A stretch of DNA of 64,000 nucleotides from contig VXMD01000032.1 in the NCBI GenBank assembly GCA_009841255.1, forward strand, positions 1-64,000, read 5' to 3'. This stretch comes from Candidatus Poribacteria bacterium (GTDB lineage: Bacteria; Poribacteria; WGA-4E; WGA-3G). This document shows positions 45,052 through 53,765 of the stretch, piece by piece (the first letter of the stretch is position 1; each line of letters starts with the position of its first letter). Made by a program: the position numbers and the translations under genes. The notes under the pieces are model-generated. The model saw only the letters and a program-made list of their open reading frames with translations, had not been told where the DNA came from and did no database searches.

Positions 45052-47607
45052 TTAAACAACAATGTTAATAAGATTACGGTTCGGGACGACGATGACTTTC
45101 CGAATCGATTTCCCGTCGATGAACCGCTGAACCCGTTCATCTGCGAGTGCGGCTTCCTCGATCTCTTTATCGGTTGTATCGGCAGGAAGTTGGAGTCGAC
45201 TGCGGAGTTTCCCGTTGACTTGGGCAACAATGGTTACAGTCGCACTGGTAAGCACGGATTCGTCGTGTGTGGGCCATTGTGAAAGCGCGATGAAGCCTGT
45301 TTCACCGAGACGGTGCCACAATTCCTGGGCAATATGTGGTGCATACGGCGAGAGCAGATGTAAGAAGATCTTCAAAATCTCCTTAGGCAGCGTTTTCGCC
45401 TGCGTGGCAGCGTTAACGAAAATCATCATCTGGCTAATTCCTGTATTCATCTTGTCGATGGACTCCGTGTCTTCGGTTACCTGTTTGATGGTCTTATGGA
45501 GCTCCCGCCAAAGTTCGGACTCGATTGTGCCAGCAACGTCGGTTAACTTTTCGCTGAGTTCCCCACTCTCTTCATCAATAACAAGCCGCCAGACGCGTTG
45601 AAGGAACCGGTAGACCCCCTCTACACCGGCATCTTGCCAGGGTGTGCTTGCTGTGACGGGTCCGATAAACAGGAGATAGAGGCGAATTGCATCTGCGCCA
45701 TATTTGTCAATAACATCATCCGAGTTAATAACGTTGAAGCGCGATTTGGACATCTTCTCCATTTGCGCGTGGAGCGGTACACCAGCGGTTTTCGCGACGG
45801 CTTTTCCGTTGTTCCGTTCAACTTCGTGCGGATAGTAATACTTCCCAGCACCGTCCTGATACGATTCAGCGAGGATTGTCCCTTGGTTCACCAAGCCTTG
45901 GAACGGCTCTTTCGTGGAGACCAATCCGCAATCGTAAAGGACCTTATGCCAGAACCGTGCGTAGAGCAGATGTAACACAGCGTGCTCTGCACCACCTAAG
46001 TAAAGATCAACAGGCATCCAATACTGTTCAAGTGCCGGATCGAAGGCGGCATCAGGATTGTGTGCGTCAAGGAAGCGGAGGTAATACCAGCAGGAACCCG
46101 CCCACTGCGGCATGATATTCGTTTCTCGTGTCGCGGTTTTTCCATCAGGTAGTGTCACATTCAACCACTCGGAGCCAGCGCGGGCGAGCGGTGGTTCACC
46201 ATCTTCTGTCGGCTTGTATGCATCAATAGGCGGAAGTTCTAAAGGCAATTCCTCATCTCGCAGTTGAACAATCGCTCCATCTTCCAAGTGTGCGAGTGGG
46301 AAGGGTTCACCCCAATACCTTTGCCGAGAGAAAAGCCAATCTCGTAGGCGATATTGAACTTGAGCAGCCCCTTTCCCTTCACTTTCGAGCCATGCGTTCA
46401 TTTTCTCTTTCGCCTCAGCAACGTGCAAGCCGTTAAGGAAACCGGAATTAACGCAAATACCGTCCCCCTCAAAAGCTTCCGCTTCAATCGGTTTTTCACC
46501 TCCGCTAATGACTTCAACGATGGGAATACCGAAAGTTGTGGCGAATTCATGGTCGCGTTCATCGTGTCCCGGAACAGCCATGATGGCACCCGTGCCATAC
46601 GTCATGAGGACGTAATCTGCAACCCAGATGGGGATCGGGGTGTTGTTGCACGGATTGATCGCATAGGCACCCGTGAAAACACCGGTCTTCTCTGTGGCGA
46701 GGTCTGTGCGTTGGAGATCGGTTTTGTTGACGGCTTCCTTGACGTAAGCGTTAACTGCGGATGCTGCGTCAGGGTGTGTTATCTCGGAGACGAGCGGATG
46801 TTCGGGGGCAAGGACACAGTAGGTTGCACCGAAGAGCGTATCTGGACGCGTTGTGAAAACAGTGAACGTGTCATCGCTATCTTTGACGTCGAAAGTGATG
46901 TCTGCCCCCTCTGACTTACCGATCCAATGCCTTTGCATCTCTTTGAGACCTTCGGGCCAATCCAATAGATCCAAGTCTTCCAGCAACCGATCTGCATAGG
47001 CGGTAATTTTGAGCATCCATTGCCGCATGAGACGGCGCTCAACCGGATCTCCTGTTTCGACATATTTTCCATCCTTAACCTCTTCGTTTGCGAGGACGGT
47101 ACTTAACGCGGGACACCAGTTAACAGGGACATCGGCGAGATACGCCAAGCCTTTTTCGTAAAGGCGGAGGAAAATCCATTGTGTCCATCTGTAATATTCG
47201 GGCAGGGAGGTGTCAATTTCGCGCGACCAATCGTAAGAGAAACCGAACCTTTGCATCTGCTGGCGAAAAGTGGTAGTGTTCCGTTGTGTAATATGTGCGG
47301 GATGTTCATTTTCACGGACGGCTGTCCGTTCTGTCGGAAGTCCGAAGGCATCCCAACCCATTGGGTGCATGACGTGGTAGCCCTGCATCCGCCGGAAATT
47401 CGCAAGGACGTCGGTGGGTAGGTAGTTTTTTGAGTGTCCCACGTGTAGCCCTGCCCCTGAAGTATAGGGGAACATTCCCAGCACGTAGAATTTCGGTTTT
47501 TTCGCGAGGGTCTCGATATCGTTTGGAATTTTGAATGCTTCTTTTTCTTGCCACGCGGCTTGCCAATACGGTTCTATTTCTGCCGGGACGTAAGGATGGT
47601 TTTCCAT
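45052..47607 (-). CDS. leuS: Leucyl-tRNA synthetase
   Basis: 851 residues. Class I synthetase that charges tRNA-Leu and has an editing domain. HIGH region: [25 protein letters not shown] (residues about 47-70); the CP1 editing domain includes [24 protein letters not shown] is in [13 protein letters not shown]; the anticodon-binding end follows. Full length, no odd features. Promoter at 47659-47687. Confidence 0.96.
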   Translation of the reverse strand: MENHPYVPAEIEPYWQAAWQEKEAFKIPNDIETLAKKPKFYVLGMFPYTSGAGLHVGHSKNYLPTDVLANFRRMQGYHVMHPMGWDAFGLPTERTAVRENEHPAHITQRNTTTFRQQMQRFGFSYDWSREIDTSLPEYYRWTQWIFLRLYEKGLAYLADVPVNWCPALSTVLANEEVKDGKYVETGDPVERRLMRQWMLKITAYADRLLEDLDLLDWPEGLKEMQRHWIGKSEGADITFDVKDSDDTFTVFTTRPDTLFGATYCVLAPEHPLVSEITHPDAASAVNAYVKEAVNKTDLQRTDLATEKTGVFTGAYAINPCNNTPIPIWVADYVLMTYGTGAIMAVPGHDERDHEFATTFGIPIVEVISGGEKPIEAEAFEGDGICVNSGFLNGLHVAEAKEKMNAWLESEGKGAAQVQYRLRDWLFSRQRYWGEPFPLAHLEDGAIVQLRDEELPLELPPIDAYKPTEDGEPPLARAGSEWLNVTLPDGKTATRETNIMPQWAGSCWYYLRFLDAHNPDAAFDPALEQYWMPVDLYLGGAEHAVLHLLYARFWHKVLYDCGLVSTKEPFQGLVNQGTILAESYQDGAGKYYYPHEVERNNGKAVAKTAGVPLHAQMEKMSKSRFNVINSDDVIDKYGADAIRLYLLFIGPVTASTPWQDAGVEGVYRFLQRVWRLVIDEESGELSEKLTDVAGTIESELWRELHKTIKQVTEDTESIDKMNTGISQMMIFVNAATQAKTLPKEILKIFLHLLSPYAPHIAQELWHRLGETGFIALSQWPTHDESVLTSATVTIVAQVNGKLRSRLQLPADTTDKEIEEAALADERVQRFIDGKSIRKVIVVPNRNLINIVV

Positions 47608-48091
47608 TTCGCGTTCGTCTCCTTTTTTATCCTATCCACAGTGGTTTTATGAATATAAATTTTACCACATCCGCGTTGTATTGTCAAGCGGACGATTCTT
47701 AGGCACAGGGTCATCTATGGTGAATTATGAAAATAAGTTTACATTAGAAGCGTAAACCCGTACCTCTACTAGCGAGGTTTCACCGCCCTACAGGAGAACT
47801 GATACCAAATCTGAAAAATAAAGTCGCATTATAGAGGGTGTGGAACTCTATGCGGTATCCGCATGTAAGAGCGCAATGAATTGCGCTACTACGAACGGGT
47901 TTTTCCTTAAAATAAGAAAATAAGAAACGTTCATTTAGAAATGGTATGAATAGTTGACGATTTGCCATAAACTTTTGAAAAAAAATCAAAAGTATTGTAA
48001 AATAATAGTGTTATACTTTATTCTATAAATGAGGAAAATGTCTCCATTTACAAGACCTTGATTGTCGCGTTAACGCTTGATGAGGGAACTT
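47608..48091. other. Intergenic stretch with leuS promoter and two hairpins
   Basis: Contains the leuS promoter. Two REP-like hairpins follow: ATGCGG-TAT-CCGCAT at 47850-47864 and AGCGCAA-TGAA-TTGCGCT at 47870-47887. A TATACT near 48013 could be the -10 of the PhoX-like gene, but no matching -35 was found. No gene. Confidence 0.6.
47659..47687 (-). promoter_or_regulatory. leuS promoter
   Basis: On the minus strand TTGACA (47687-47682) and TAAAAT (47664-47659) are 17 bases apart, about 50 bases before the leuS start. Confidence 0.8.
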
Positions 48092-49549
48092 ATGAAGAAC
48101 AAACTATCTCGACGACAATTTCTACGTTATGGCACACTCACAGCAACATCTGCAGCGGTCAGTTTCGGATTTTTAGGGTGTAGCCGAGCGTTGATTCAAA
48201 AAGTGCCAGGCTTTAGACCCCCTCCGCCTTATGAATTCACGTCGACACCAAATCGTCTCCTCGACCTTCCAGAGGGATTTACGGCACACGCTTTTTCGAG
48301 GACGGGTGAACTCATGGACGATGGACTGTGGGTACCGGGCGGACACGATGGTATGGCAGCTTATCCCGGTCCTAACGGCAAAACCATCCTGATCCGAAAT
48401 CATGAATTGACCGCCACTGCCAAAAACGTCGGACCCTTTGGATGGAATAACGAAAAGATTGAGCCTGCTGCGATTGACAAATTCTACGACGCTGGATCCG
48501 GTGAACTACCGTGTCTCGGTGGGACAACGACGCTTGTCTACGATACACGGACACAGACACTGGAGAAACATTTCTTGAGTTTGACAGGGACGATCCGGAA
48601 TTGTGCCGGTGGCCTCACGCCTTGGAACACGTGGATAACCTGCGAAGAAACCGTCCAGAAAGCAGAAGAGACATACGAAGTGGAACATGGGTATAATTTT
48701 GAGGTGCCGGTTTCTACCGACATAGGATTAGCCGATCCGATCCCGTTGAAAGCGATGGGACGTTTCAATCATGAGGCAGTCGCTGTTGATCCGAAAACTG
48801 GAATCGTCTATCAAACAGAAGACAGGGGCGATAGTTTAATCTACCGATTTATCCCAGAGAAGCCGGGTGAACTCGCGGCAGGTGGCAAACTTCAGGCACT
48901 GAAAATTCGTGATATGAAAAGCGCAGATACCCAAAACTGGAAAAGCAGGATGCAGAAGATTTTTCCGTGGACGTACAACCCGATTCCCGTCGGTGAAACT
49001 TTCGCAGTTGAATGGGTGGATATTGAGAACGTGGAATCGCCGGATGACGACCTTCGTATACAGGGTGCCGAAGGTAAAGACGCGGCGAAGTTCGCACGCG
49101 GAGAAGGGATTTGGTACGGCAATAGTCAAGAACTGGGAGAATTCTATATCGCCTGCACGAATGGTGGTATTGCCTACAAAGGGCAGATTTGGAAATACAT
49201 CCCAAGTCCTTCCGAAGGCACGAGCCGCGAGGCACAGGAACCCGGCACGCTTCAACTTTTCGTTGAACCAAATGACAGGAATCTCATGGAAAACGCCGAT
49301 AACCTGACTGTCACGCCGTGGGGAGATTTAATCATCTGTGAAGACGGTCCAGAAGAGGAGTTTCTGATTGGGATAACGCCTGAAGGACATCTCTATCGGT
49401 TTGCGCGAAATGCCGGTAATATGTCAGAACTGGCGGGGGCGACGTTCTCGCCGGATGGGACAACGCTCTTTGTGAACATTCAGAGTCATGGGATTACGTT
49501 GGCGATCACGGGTCCGTGGCATGAGATTCGACAGCGCAGACTCGTATGA
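48092..49549 (+). CDS. Tat-exported PhoX/DUF839-family protein
   Basis: 485 residues from the ATG at 48092 (GAGGGA upstream). Twin-arginine signal KLSRRQFLRYG with a hydrophobic stretch and a Cys (FLGC) that could be lipidated. The mature part is PhoX/DUF839-like: WVPGGHDGMAAYPG, ILIRNHELT, TPWNTWITCEET, GRFNHEAVAVDPKTGIVYQTEDRGDSLIYRF, LIICEDGPEEEFLIGI. Members are calcium and iron-dependent phosphatases, but most DUF839 proteins are untested. Located outside the inner membrane. Confidence 0.85.
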   Translation: MKNKLSRRQFLRYGTLTATSAAVSFGFLGCSRALIQKVPGFRPPPPYEFTSTPNRLLDLPEGFTAHAFSRTGELMDDGLWVPGGHDGMAAYPGPNGKTILIRNHELTATAKNVGPFGWNNEKIEPAAIDKFYDAGSGELPCLGGTTTLVYDTRTQTLEKHFLSLTGTIRNCAGGLTPWNTWITCEETVQKAEETYEVEHGYNFEVPVSTDIGLADPIPLKAMGRFNHEAVAVDPKTGIVYQTEDRGDSLIYRFIPEKPGELAAGGKLQALKIRDMKSADTQNWKSRMQKIFPWTYNPIPVGETFAVEWVDIENVESPDDDLRIQGAEGKDAAKFARGEGIWYGNSQELGEFYIACTNGGIAYKGQIWKYIPSPSEGTSREAQEPGTLQLFVEPNDRNLMENADNLTVTPWGDLIICEDGPEEEFLIGITPEGHLYRFARNAGNMSELAGATFSPDGTTLFVNIQSHGITLAITGPWHEIRQRRLV

Positions 49550-49575
49550 AACAGACCCGTTAGGGCTCGGCAATT

Positions 49576-50724
49576 TTAGATTTCCTTTGCGGCTTCCCTT
49601 TGTTCCACCCAGTGTGCATGTTTCTGGAGGGTCCGGATGTCGATATCCAATGAATGTGCCGCCTCGTTGAGAGAATCACATTCTGCGATGCGTTTCTGGG
49701 CAACCGCACGTAGAATTTCATGCTGATTCATATCTGTTATGTTGAGAAGTTCCCTGTTTTCGTCTGCCGTTGTGATATGAGAAGTTTGGAAATTACGCCA
49801 GAGTTCCGCGAGATGCGTTGAAAGTTCATGTATGATTGTCTGCTGGACCTCTGCTGGGAGCGTTTTCCAGAGAGAGAGCAGCGTTTGGACAAATTCCGGG
49901 TGGATAGATGTGTGTGCTTTTGGCGTCGGTGCGGCCTCAGATTTCTCTGAAACTGGGACGGTGAAAAAATTGTAGGGAAAATCTTTGATCTCAAGTTTGT
50001 CGGTTGTCGCCAGTGCGATAGCGGTTCTCACAGTGCTTCTGAGTTGTCGGATATTGCCGGGCCACGCGGCTTGTTCCAGACGGGCAAGCGCCTCTGATGT
50101 AATCCCTATAACACCTTTTCCACGTTTAGGCGTGAATGCATGAATAAAAGCGTCAACCAAAGGAGAAATATCTTCTGCCCGCTCTCGGAGGGGGGGAACG
50201 TGCAGCGTCATGTCCATAAGCCGGTAATAGAGGTCGGCTCTAAACTCTGTTTTCAAAACGGCTTCCCCAATATTCCTGTTTGTTGCGGCGATCACCTGAA
50301 AATCAGCCTCCAATTTTTCGTTCCCACCGATCCGTGTGAAAGTTTGTGTATCCAAAACCCGGAGCATCATTCGCTGCGCCTCCGCGGACATCTCGGTCAC
50401 CTCATCTAAAAAGAGGAACCCCCCGTTGACCCTTTCAAAGGCGCCTGTGCGTTGATGGCTCGCCCCGGTAAACGCACCTTCTTCATGTCCAAAAAGTTCA
50501 CTTTGCAGAAGTTCAGAGGTAAATCTCCCGCAGTTGATAGCGACGAAAGGGCCGTTGCGGCGCGGACTGCTTTTATGAATGTATTGTGCCACCCCTTCCT
50601 TTCCGACACCGGTTTCGCCCGTAACGAAAAACGAAAGGTCTGATGCGACGACCCGCTGAACCGTGTGATAGATGTCTTGCATCGGTTCTGATGGCAGTTC
50701 GATAAATGTTGGCGGAATGTTCAT
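49576..50724 (-). CDS. Sigma-54-dependent activator without a sensor domain (PspF-like)
   Basis: 382 residues from the ATG at 50724; a longer frame to 50919 only adds translated tandem repeat. Central AAA+ domain with Walker A GETGVGKE (36-43), ELFGHEEGAFTGASHQR (GAFTGA loop 83-88, contacts sigma-54), FLFLDEVTEM, and R-finger regions. The C-terminal DNA-binding part (IAECDSLNEAAHSLDIDIRTLQKH) is Fis-like. No receiver or PAS domain, so activity is probably set by partners. It faces two sigma-54 promoters across the tandem repeats, its likely target. Confidence 0.88.
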   Translation of the reverse strand: MNIPPTFIELPSEPMQDIYHTVQRVVASDLSFFVTGETGVGKEGVAQYIHKSSPRRNGPFVAINCGRFTSELLQSELFGHEEGAFTGASHQRTGAFERVNGGFLFLDEVTEMSAEAQRMMLRVLDTQTFTRIGGNEKLEADFQVIAATNRNIGEAVLKTEFRADLYYRLMDMTLHVPPLRERAEDISPLVDAFIHAFTPKRGKGVIGITSEALARLEQAAWPGNIRQLRSTVRTAIALATTDKLEIKDFPYNFFTVPVSEKSEAAPTPKAHTSIHPEFVQTLLSLWKTLPAEVQQTIIHELSTHLAELWRNFQTSHITTADENRELLNITDMNQHEILRAVAQKRIAECDSLNEAAHSLDIDIRTLQKHAHWVEQREAAKEI

Positions 50725-50834
50725 GATGTGCTTCCTCACCCCTATCGCAAAATCTGACCTAAGTAGATGATAGCACACCTTATTTTTTTTCACAAGAAAA
50801 AACGCGTGATAGATGCACAATATCCTCAGTGACG

Positions 50835-50897
50835 CAATTTTTGCGGGTTGACATACAATTTTTGCGGGTTGACATGCAATTTTTGCGGGTCGTAAAC
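50835..50897. repeat. Three 21-bp direct repeats, candidate enhancer sites
   Basis: Unit CAATTTTTGCGGGTTGACAT plus one base, at 50835-50855, 50856-50876 and 50877-50897 (the third diverges at its end). The 21-bp period is two helical turns. It lies about 180-240 bp upstream of the sigma-54 promoters, the usual distance for activator sites. Confidence 0.75.
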
Positions 50898-51047
50898 AGA
50901 ACACGGATTCCGAAGGCATTAACTTTTTTGAGGAAACAAACTTTTAAATTGGAAGTCAAGGCTTCTGCTTGGAAACGGATAAACCGTGTGGATATAGGGG
51001 TTTCAGGGACGTTCTATTGTGAAATATCTTTAGAATCTCAGCGATTT

Positions 51048-51063
51048 TGGCGCAGAAACTGCT
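51048..51063 (+). promoter_or_regulatory. Sigma-54 promoter, distal
   Basis: TGGCGCAGAAACTGCT has GG and GC with exactly 10 bases between, as sigma-54 needs; one step weaker than the proximal one. Confidence 0.6.
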
Positions 51064-51077
51064 ATTTTTCAGCCTAT

Positions 51078-51093
51078 TGGCACGAAACTTGCT
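51078..51093 (+). promoter_or_regulatory. Sigma-54 promoter, proximal
   Basis: TGGCACGAAACTTGCT matches the TGGCACG-N4-TTGCW consensus fully, with GG and GC 10 bases apart. It would start transcription near 51104, followed by GGAGGT and the ATG at 51131. Confidence 0.85.
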
Positions 51094-51130
51094 TAAAGAG
51101 GTGTAGTCAATTCGTATTTGGAGGTGAAAT

Positions 51131-51611
51131 ATGTTCCGTGACGTTCTTTTAGACCGAATGATCTTTGCAGGTGTAACTTTCTTTGTGCTAGTCATAGGGG
51201 CGCAGCTGTATCGCTGGCACAGCTGCTCCACAACCGCAGTGACACTGGCAGCACCAGACGCAGTAGCACAGCAGGTGGCTCTAAAGAAAGAGCCGCACCC
51301 TACACAGGAGACGAGCAACTCAGCGGAACTGGAGGTATCCAAAACAGCGCAAACACACCTATCTAAGCAGGAGGCGCAAACGCTGCCTGAAGCAGCAAAG
51401 GCGTTCCTTTATCGCGAGATTTCCAAGGATCTTGAGACAATGGAAGTGTTTTTAGACAACAAAAGCAGCATCTGCCGAAAATGTCTATGTGTCGTCAGGC
51501 CAGTTGGGTCGGTATCCTCGCAAAGGAGCCCGCGGGGATCCAAATCCGAATCTTTGGGTTTACACAGTGGCAGACTATGAGATGATTTCGATTAAAGGAG
51601 AAAATCGATGA
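51131..51611 (+). pseudogene. Membrane-anchored protein gene with a one-base frameshift
   Basis: The ATG at 51131 (GGAGGT upstream) gives a single membrane segment (MIFAGVTFFVLVIGAQLY) and a polar linker. At the A-run 51461-51464 the frame turns poor. One base fewer continues naturally as AASAENVYVSSGQLGRYPRK then NPNLWVYTVADYEMISIKG. That frame stops at 51609-51611, overlapping the ATG of the STAS gene (ATGA), which argues that it is the real one. The fault may be a true mutation or a sequencing or assembly error. The family is unknown. Confidence 0.65.
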
Positions 51612-51961
51612 CAACTTTACTTCAGATGAAAGGCGGCGTTCCGATCGTGGAACCCACTGGAAATATCTTAGGAACCGCAGCGTCAGACTTACAAGCAGAA
51701 CTCATTTCACGGGTGAACGCGACGGACACGGCGTGTGTCCTGATTAATTTCGCTCACGTTCACAAAATCGACAGCTCTGGTCTCGGTGCGTTAGTCAGTG
51801 GTTACATTGAAGCGAGGCGGAAGCACGGACGTATCGGTATCATTAATATTGGCGGGAACATCAGAAATCTAGTCGTCCGGAGTCGGCTGATTCGTCTGTT
51901 TGAGCATTTTGAGAATGAAGATGCGGCAGTCGCCTCGCTCTCAACTGATACGTGGTATTGA
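51608..51961 (+). CDS. STAS-domain anti-sigma-factor antagonist
   Basis: 117 residues with the full STAS fold. The phosphorylatable serine is in INFAHVHKIDSSGLGALVSGYIEARR (S56 or S57). Such proteins bind an anti-sigma kinase when unphosphorylated. It is coupled by ATGA to the frameshifted membrane protein gene and so falls under the sigma-54 promoters; its kinase partner is not in the window. Confidence 0.85.
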   Translation: MTTLLQMKGGVPIVEPTGNILGTAASDLQAELISRVNATDTACVLINFAHVHKIDSSGLGALVSGYIEARRKHGRIGIINIGGNIRNLVVRSRLIRLFEHFENEDAAVASLSTDTWY

Positions 51962-52099
51962 GGGTGAGTGGTATTTTCCTGTGCCCACAGAGTCATTCAG
52001 TTTTCGGAATTTGAGTTGATTTTCGGAGAAGCGTATTTGGGAATCCGAATTCCTGCCTGCCAGAGAATTGAATGGCTCTGCCTGCTCACATTTTTTTTC

Positions 52100-52144
52100 T
52101 TGATTTTTCTGCGTAAGTATGGTATCCTCTTGACAACTACTTAC
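52100..52144 (+). promoter_or_regulatory. Promoter of the restriction-modification pair with an inverted repeat
   Basis: TTGATT (52100-52105) and TATCCT (52123-52128) are 17 bases apart. GTAAGTA (52113-52119) and TACTTAC (52138-52144) are exact reverse complements that straddle the -10, a possible operator. Confidence 0.6.
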
Positions 52145-52162
52145 ATAGAGGCAGATCATTGG

Positions 52163-53032
52163 ATGGCACAAATTAAAACAGACCTTTACCTCGGAGATTG
52201 CTTAGCGGTCCTCTCCGATTTTGATGAAGATTCATTCGACCTGATTATGACTTCTCCACCGTATGCGGATCGCCGATCCAAAACATACGGCGGAATCCGT
52301 CCCAATGAATATGTCAGTTGGTTTTTGCCGCGTGCTGAAGAACTTTTGAGAGTCCTTAAGCCATCTGGCACATTCATCCTGAATATCAAAGAGCAGGCTG
52401 TTAACGGGGAACGGCATACGTATGTGATCGAGTTGATACTTGAGATGAGAAAGCAGGGGTGGTTGTGGACAGAAGAATTTGTCTGGCACAAGAAAAACTG
52501 CTATCCGGGCAAGTGGCCGAACCGCTTCCGGGACGCTTGGGAAAGATGTTTACAGTTTAATAAAAGCAAGAAGTTCAATATGTACCAAGAGGAAGTTATG
52601 GTACCAATGGGAGATTGGGCGGAGAAAAGGCTAAAGAATCTCAGCGAAACAGATCAAAATCGGGATACATCAAAAGTGGGGAGTGGATTTGGAAAGAACG
52701 TTTCCAATTGGTTAGATCGAAAAATGGCATACCCAACGAACGTTTTACACCTGGCGACAGAGACAGGAAATCGAAAACACAGTGCAGTTTTCCCGAAGGC
52801 ACTACCTGAATGGTTTATCAAGTTGTTTACGAAAGAAAACGACTGGGTGCTTGATCCATTTGCAGGGGCGGGTACGACGTGTCAGGTCGCTCAAACGTTG
52901 CTTCGGAATTCCGCTGGCATTGAAATTTTACCGCAGTATTATCAATTAGCGAAAGAGAATATCAACTCACCACAATGTCTTTTATTTGAAGAGACTCAAT
53001 ATGAAACCCATTACACAACAAGAAATCGCTGA
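52163..53032 (+). CDS. Type II DNA methyltransferase, beta class
   Basis: 289 residues from the ATG at 52163. Motif IV TSPPY (LIMTSPPYADRRSKTYGG) precedes motif I DPFAGAGTTCQVAQ, the order of beta-class N4-cytosine or N6-adenine methyltransferases; the SPPY form favours N4-cytosine. LLRVLKPSGTFILNIKEQ and KHSAVFPKALPEWFIKLF are further family blocks. It protects host DNA at the target of the next gene. The ends overlap by 32 bp. Target sequence unknown. Confidence 0.9.
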   Translation: MAQIKTDLYLGDCLAVLSDFDEDSFDLIMTSPPYADRRSKTYGGIRPNEYVSWFLPRAEELLRVLKPSGTFILNIKEQAVNGERHTYVIELILEMRKQGWLWTEEFVWHKKNCYPGKWPNRFRDAWERCLQFNKSKKFNMYQEEVMVPMGDWAEKRLKNLSETDQNRDTSKVGSGFGKNVSNWLDRKMAYPTNVLHLATETGNRKHSAVFPKALPEWFIKLFTKENDWVLDPFAGAGTTCQVAQTLLRNSAGIEILPQYYQLAKENINSPQCLLFEETQYETHYTTRNR

Positions 53033-53741
53033 TTATGTTGAGGCAAACATTCAAGTCTTCCACCAGAAGAGGTTAGATAGTCTCCAAAGATTAAAGATGT
53101 TGGATGTGGTTAAGCGTAAAAATCCCTATCTATTCAAAGCGAAGGAGATTAACACAGCCCCAGAATTTATAAGGACTATTTTAGACGCTTTTTTGTCTTC
53201 ACAAGAAGAAGGTATCTTTGGAGGGTTTCTGGAGGAACTTGCGATTTTTATCTGCACCCAGGTCTATGGTGGTCAAAAGTCTTCAGCTGAAGGAATCGAT
53301 TTGGAGTTTGAAAAAGATAATATAAGATACATTGTATCAATCAAATCTGGCCCAAATTGGGGCAATAGCAGTCAAGTCGCAAAACTGCGGGATAACTTCA
53401 GGAAAGCCAAGCGAATTCTTAGAACAAATACATCATCAACAAATGTTGTCGCTGTCAATGGATGCTGCTATGGAAAAGATCGAAACCCAGATAAGGGTGA
53501 CTATTTGAAGTTGTGCGGACAACAATTTTGGAAATTCATATCGGGTGATGACAACCTCTACACTGACATAATTGAACCGTTGGGGCATCAAGCAAAAGAA
53601 AAAAATGAGCAGTTTATGCAGGAATATGCTAAAGGCATCAATAGGTTTACCGCTGAATTCATGGGAAAATTTTGCGATGCTGAGGGGAACATGCTTTGGG
53701 CGGAAATTGTCAAATTTAATTCAGCAGACAACACTCCCTAA
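53001..53741 (+). CDS. Type II restriction endonuclease, PmeII-like
   Basis: 246 residues from the ATG at 53001, inside the end of the methyltransferase gene. The pattern KKxNPYLFKAKEI, FGGFLEELAIFICTQVYGGQKSSAEGIDLEFEKD and YIVSIKSGPNWGNSSQ fits the PmeII family; the acidic residue in EGIDLEF with the Lys of SIKSG would be the nuclease core. Close pairing with the methylase supports a restriction role. The family name is from memory of the pattern. Confidence 0.75.
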   Translation: MKPITQQEIADYVEANIQVFHQKRLDSLQRLKMLDVVKRKNPYLFKAKEINTAPEFIRTILDAFLSSQEEGIFGGFLEELAIFICTQVYGGQKSSAEGIDLEFEKDNIRYIVSIKSGPNWGNSSQVAKLRDNFRKAKRILRTNTSSTNVVAVNGCCYGKDRNPDKGDYLKLCGQQFWKFISGDDNLYTDIIEPLGHQAKEKNEQFMQEYAKGINRFTAEFMGKFCDAEGNMLWAEIVKFNSADNTP

Positions 53742-53765
53742 AAACAAATTCCAGATACATTAATA

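Larger units (their letters stand above)
50725..51130. other. Control region between the sigma-54 activator and its likely target
   Basis: Holds the 21-bp triplicate and the two sigma-54 promoters listed separately. The stretch 50898-51047 between them has no gene I can support and leaves room for DNA looping. Confidence 0.7.

Noticed and set aside
50835-50897. The 21-bp triplicate as a CRISPR array
   Set aside because: The units are directly adjacent with no spacers.
50725-50919. Longer N-terminus of the sigma-54 activator (repeated PAKIA peptide)
   Set aside because: It is only translated tandem repeat DNA; the internal ATG at 50724 starts the conserved protein.
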